Shown here: in pieces, positions 59,961-64,000 of the stretch | Position numbering within the stretch: the stretch's first letter is position 1 | Layout: each line of letters opens with the position of its first letter | Position numbers and translations under genes: made by a program | The notes under the pieces: model-generated | Told to the model about the DNA's origin: nothing | Databases searched by the model: none | The model's input: only the letters and a program-made list of their open reading frames with translations | From: Sipunculus nudus | Lineage: Eukaryota > Annelida > Sipuncula > Golfingiida > Sipunculidae | Assembly (NCBI GenBank): GCA_026874595.1 | Contig: CM049316.1 | Span: 51,469,676-51,533,675, forward strand | Direction of reading: 5' to 3' | DNA length: 64,000 bases

Positions 59961-62550
59961 TGACTATAAGTCATCTGAGCTATAGTTGTGGTCCATTGTC
60001 TGTTGTCCATCCATCTGTCTAGCCATCCGTCCGTCTGTCCCTCCGTAGATGTGGCACGTTTTGAAACCGTAAGACCTAGGAATCCCAAATTCGGCATAAT
60101 GTTAGGTGTCCCCAAGATCTCCTACCAAGCTGAAAATTGGGTCTTTGTGACTTTGTTCATTTGAGAAATTAAGGAAAAACCTCAATTTTTTATTAAAAAC
60201 CTATTTTCACACTTCAGGACTGCCTAATATCAAAACCACTCATCTGTTTTTCCTCATATTTACCATAAATATTCCTCTATATAGTTCCTATGTACATGCC
60301 AGAATTTATGTCTGTATTATATAATTTAAAAAAAGTTATGGACCCAAACATAATGCATTTTGTAAAAAAATCAGGAAAGATATTTGATCACTTAACACAA
60401 AACATGTTAAAGCTATGGACTTTTTTTTCCAGTAATATAACTTTAATTATTCAAAATTAAATTGTATACCCAAAATTAGATCAAAATCTTTTAAATTTTT
60501 TAAAATATTAACAAAAATAAAAAAATGGTACCTTAAATTTTGCCCAACTTTGACCATGGCACGTTCTTTCCTGTAAGTACTGTGGATTTTATTTTCACAG
60601 CATGTTTTTGTTAGCATTTTGTCTGTTAACACCAAAAATTTGAAACCAGTTGATCAAAAACTGTAGATTTTATTCAAGATTCAAGCACCATGTAACATAT
60701 TGTTTACATCAAGATAGTGTTATGCAGTTTGCAAGAGCTTAGCTCCCCAGCTTCAGCTTTCAGTTCCTAAAATTTGGCATACAATAAGATGTCTCCAAAA
60801 TCCCATACCATGCCAAAATTTGGTCTCTAGGACTGAATACCTTCGAGATATTAATGAAAAACTTCATTTTTCCATTAAAAACCCATTGTTACACTTCAAG
60901 ACTGACTAATATCAAAACCACTGTTCGGACTTTAATCATATATAATATACATATTTTTCTCTACATTCTCTATGCACATGCCAGAAATGATGTCAGTATT
61001 GCGTAATTGTTTTAAGTTATGGGCCCAAACATAATGCACTTTGTAAAAAATCAAGAAATATATTTACTCCCTTAACAAGGGGATTGCTGAAGCTATAGAT
61101 TTTTTGTCAGGGATGTAACATTATTTAATCAAGATTCAATTGAATACCCAAAATTAGTTCTGAATTTTTCAAATTTTATAAGTTATTAGTATAAATATAA
61201 AATTAGTACCTTAAATTTTGCCCAACTTTGACCATGGCACGTTTGTTTCCTGTGAGCACTGTTGATATAATTTTCATATCATGTACACATAAGGATTTCA
61301 GCTTTTTAGTTTAGAAAGCTGAAAGAAATTGGCCAAAAATTGTAGCTTTTATTAATGTTTTTATGAGACCATGTCAGACCTTGGCTCTCTCCAGCCTCTC
61401 TTGAGTCACCTGTATGTTGACCTTGTTGAACTTTCAGCAAATTATGCATGCTTGAGGGGAGGCATACTCTGGTTCAGCCAGGCAGCTTATGGCCAGCCAC
61501 AGTTGATCCAGGTGTCCAACCCAACTCATCTAGTAGTTTTAACCAACAACATAACAATAAACAATAAATTAATAAATTTTTATTGGTTTTTAATAACAAA
61601 TTAAAGAAAAATAGAAAAGGAATTTGTTAGTTTATAATAACAGGATATTAACTTGCAGTTACTGATGATATAAGAATCTTGTATCAATGGACAGAATGTC
61701 ATGTATTCCAAATAACACCATGCAGTCACCTATGGTATTTTTCAGTTCAATTTTAATGATAAAAAATAAATCATATTATTCATTACTAATCATTAGGGAT
61801 CATATGAAGGAAATTAATGATAGACAAAGATGCAGTTGATAATATTAATCTAGATTCCTACTGGGTCTAGTGTGTACATTGATGTGAAATTAGTCCAAAA
61901 TGAATATATTACATTTATTTTTTTAATATAAATAAAAGCCATAAAACCAGGTACTTATGATCATTATTTAAATGTGTGAATTTTGTATATTCTGGATTCT
62001 CAACATCATTGTTTGGTGAAAACTGAATAAATACCAGACATGGTGCGAATACTTTGCAATTGAATTAAAATAAGAATATGAATATGTATTACAGTATAAA
62101 ATTTCTTGCATAAAGAATGGGAATTCAGGTAAAAATGAAGTATATGATTATAAGTGCAAATACTTTCAAAATGTATTCATGAATGCTTTCATGAATATAT
62201 TCTTTAATATTATTTTAATAATCATTTCAGTTCTATTTCTTTTTAAAAAATCATACAATTCTCTTATTGTTTTTAATAAAAATTATATTTGGGACAATAT
62301 TTGTAATTTTTTTATATGGCCAAGTCAAAATCTGTGTGACAATAGTACTCCATTTGTTAATAAAATAAATGAAATCAATCCTGTTCCCTGTCTCCAAAGG
62401 TACTATCAAAATCATGCATAAGCTTAACAACAACTCATAATACAGCTTATATGTATAACCACACAAAACCAGCATGTGCCTCATTTATAAATCATATTTT
62501 TTTATCATATATAACAGCTGAGCGCCGTGACCCATAGGTCCCTTGTTTTT
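59961..62550 (+). mobile_element. Long dispersed repeat, copy 1
   Basis: The 5' part (TGACTATAAGTCATCTGAGC, GTCCGT runs, AAACCGTAAGACCTAGGAAT, CCCCAAGATCTCCTACCAAG) matches copy 2 at 62,992. The usual TTTTTAGCTCAGC head is replaced by the poly-C tract. Inside, a ~678-bp unit occurs twice: CCCAACTTTGACCATGGCAC is near 60,543 and 61,220. A terminal ACAGCTGAGCGCCGTGACCC with ATAGGTCCCTTG and a T run near 62,516-62,550 matches the 3' end style of the 51,974 element (AGCTGAGCGTCATGGCCCAT), so the whole may be one element of about 2.6 kb. The segment 61,280-62,510 has no recognisable similarity elsewhere in the window, so the single-element reading is an inference. No protein coding seen. Confidence 0.6.
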
Positions 62551-62978
62551 TTTTTAGGCTCTTGTTGTATTCCCATATATTGTCAAGCAGTCAAATTTGG
62601 TCACTCTAGCCTTGAGTCTAGGTCATTCAGTGCAGCTCTCTATGCTCCCCAGGCTGTTGGCATAATGTTATGCAATCCCATCACTAGGGCAAGCCCTCTC
62701 TCCACTGAGCTGAGCTTGATCAGGCTGTCTGCTGTTAATACCATACCACAGGGAGCCTTTTTCTCTCCCCCCCCCCCCCCCCACCCCATTCTGTTGACAG
62801 ACCTGTACTATGAACCAGATGAATCTTAAAATTAACATTTTTTCAGCAATGAGCAGTAACAATGGAGACCCCTCCCCCCACCCACCCCTTCAATACACAG
62901 GACTAATAAACAAGATGAATCTTATAATTTTAATGTTAATTAAATAAATTCTTTTTGATGAGACTTGGCCTATTTTGA
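62551..62978. other. Intronic spacer with poly-C tract, no exon recognised
   Basis: Contains C16 at 62767-62782 and further CCCACCC wording near 62,870-62,890. A 100-aa plus frame crosses it, but it has no recognisable motif, uses the poly-C tract as a Pro run and overlaps the end of the preceding repeat. It is not GMP reductase. Confidence 0.5.
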
Positions 62979-64000
62979 TTTTTAGCTCAGCTGACTATAA
63001 GTCATCTGAGCTATAGTCATGGTCCATTGTGCGTCCGTCTGTCCGTCCGTCCGTCCGTAGATGTGGCACGTTTTGAAACCGTAAGACCTAGGAATCCAAA
63101 ATTCGGCATAATGTAAGATGTCCCCAAGATCTCCTACCAAGCCGAAAAACTGGGTCTTTGCAACTTCGTTCCTTTGAGAAATTAAGGAAAAACCTCAATT
63201 TTTTATTAAAAACCTATTTTCACACTTCAGGACTGCCTAATATCAAAACCACTCATCTGTTTTTCCTCATATTTACCATAAATATTCCTCTATATATTTC
63301 CTATGTACATGCCAGAAATTATGTCTGTATTTTATAATTTAAAAAAGTTATGGGCCCAAACATAATGCATTTTGTAAAAAATCAGGAAAGATATTTGATC
63401 ACTTAACACAAAACATATTGAAGCTATGGACTTTTTTTCCAGTAATATAACTTTAATTAATCAAAATTAAATTGTATACCCAAAATTAGATCAAAATCTT
63501 TTAAATTTTTTAAAATATTAACAAAAATAAAAAAATGGTACCTAAAATTTTGCCCAACTTTGACCATGGCACATGTTTTTCCTGTAAATACTGTGGATTT
63601 AATTTTCACAGCATGTTTTTGTAAGCATTTTGTCTGTTAACACCAAAAATTTGAAACCAGTTGATCAAAAACTGTAGATTTTATGCAAGTTTTCAAGCAC
63701 CATGTAACATATTGTTTACATCAAGCTAGGGTTATGCAGTTTGAAAGAGCTCAGCTCCCCAGCTTCAGCTTTCAGTTCCTAAAATTTGGCATACAATTAG
63801 ATGTCTCCAAAATCCCCTACCATGCCAAGAATTTGGTCACAAGGACTTAATACCTTCGAGATATTAATGAAAAACTTCATTTTTCCATTAAAAACCCATT
63901 GTTACACTTCAAGACTACCTAATATCAAAACCACTGATCTGACTTCAATCATATATAATTTACATATTTTTCTATACATTCTCTATGCACATGCCAGAAA
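62979..64000 (+). mobile_element. Long dispersed repeat, copy 2 (runs off the window)
   Basis: It starts TTTTTAGCTCAGCTGACTAT, then AAGTCATCTGAGCTATAG and a GTCCGTCCGTCC run. From 62,992 it is closely collinear with 59,961-60,987: the offset is 3031 bp at the start and 3013 bp at the window end (CCAGAAA at 60981 and 63994), with only small indels and substitutions. Cut by the window edge. Confidence 0.8.

Larger units (their letters stand above)
50171..64000 (+). other. GMPR: GMP reductase intron 1 (inferred, open at right edge)
   Basis: It starts at the GTAAGT donor of exon 1, and no acceptor plus exon 2 is visible to the end of the window. Nearly all of it from 51,500 onward is repetitive: palindrome-headed elements, tandem repeats, a MITE and poly-C tracts. 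If exon 2 is real and further right, intron 1 exceeds 13.8 kb. Confidence 0.6.

Noticed and set aside
62527-62829. 100-aa plus-strand frame near the right end
   Set aside because: It begins inside a repeat tail, includes a poly-C-derived proline run and shows no recognisable motif; not the missing GMP reductase exon.

Overview
The window looks like non-model invertebrate nuclear DNA, most likely from a bivalve mollusc. This is an inference from the style of its dispersed repeats (palindrome-headed TTTTTAGCTCAGCTGACT elements, AGGTCAnnnTGACCT tandem units, GGTGGCGCCACC units), a CR1-like retrotransposon with a PHD-plus-esterase ORF1, and an intron-containing host gene. There is no bacterial gene organisation, and most long ORFs are by-products of repeats or decayed transposons.

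Bases 1 to about 37,902 are one uninterrupted satellite array: roughly 202 head-to-tail monomers of 187-188 bp, running off the left edge and ending abruptly on the right. The array is a nested higher-order mosaic. Blocks of 3, 11, 12, 15 and 27 monomers are duplicated in tandem with near identity, and the monomer itself looks like an old dimer of a unit of about 94 bp.

Bases 37,903 to about 50,000 are AT-rich intergenic DNA. They hold a palindrome cluster, three copies of a dispersed element built on a 21-bp GTGCGCAC minisatellite, microsatellites, a degenerate GGCGCCACC tandem repeat, a possible integrase-like fragment on the minus strand, a decayed LINE endonuclease fragment on the plus strand, and a decayed CR1-type ORF1 (zinc finger, PHD, coiled coil, SGNH esterase) on the minus strand.

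At 50,084-50,170 there is one convincing host coding exon: exon 1 of GMP reductase (29 codons, ending at a consensus GTAAGT donor). No second exon is visible, so the remaining 13.8 kb reads as first intron. It is packed with repeats: a 1.5-kb element carrying six perfect inverted AGGTCA sites at a basic spacing of about 150 bp, a 278-bp tandem repeat with a palindromic core, a 777-bp pogo/Tc1-mariner-like MITE with TA target duplication, and two long direct copies of another repeat about 3 kb apart. No tRNA, rRNA or CRISPR array was found. The most notable structures are the higher-order satellite array and the repeat-borne inverted AGGTCA array inside the GMP reductase intron.
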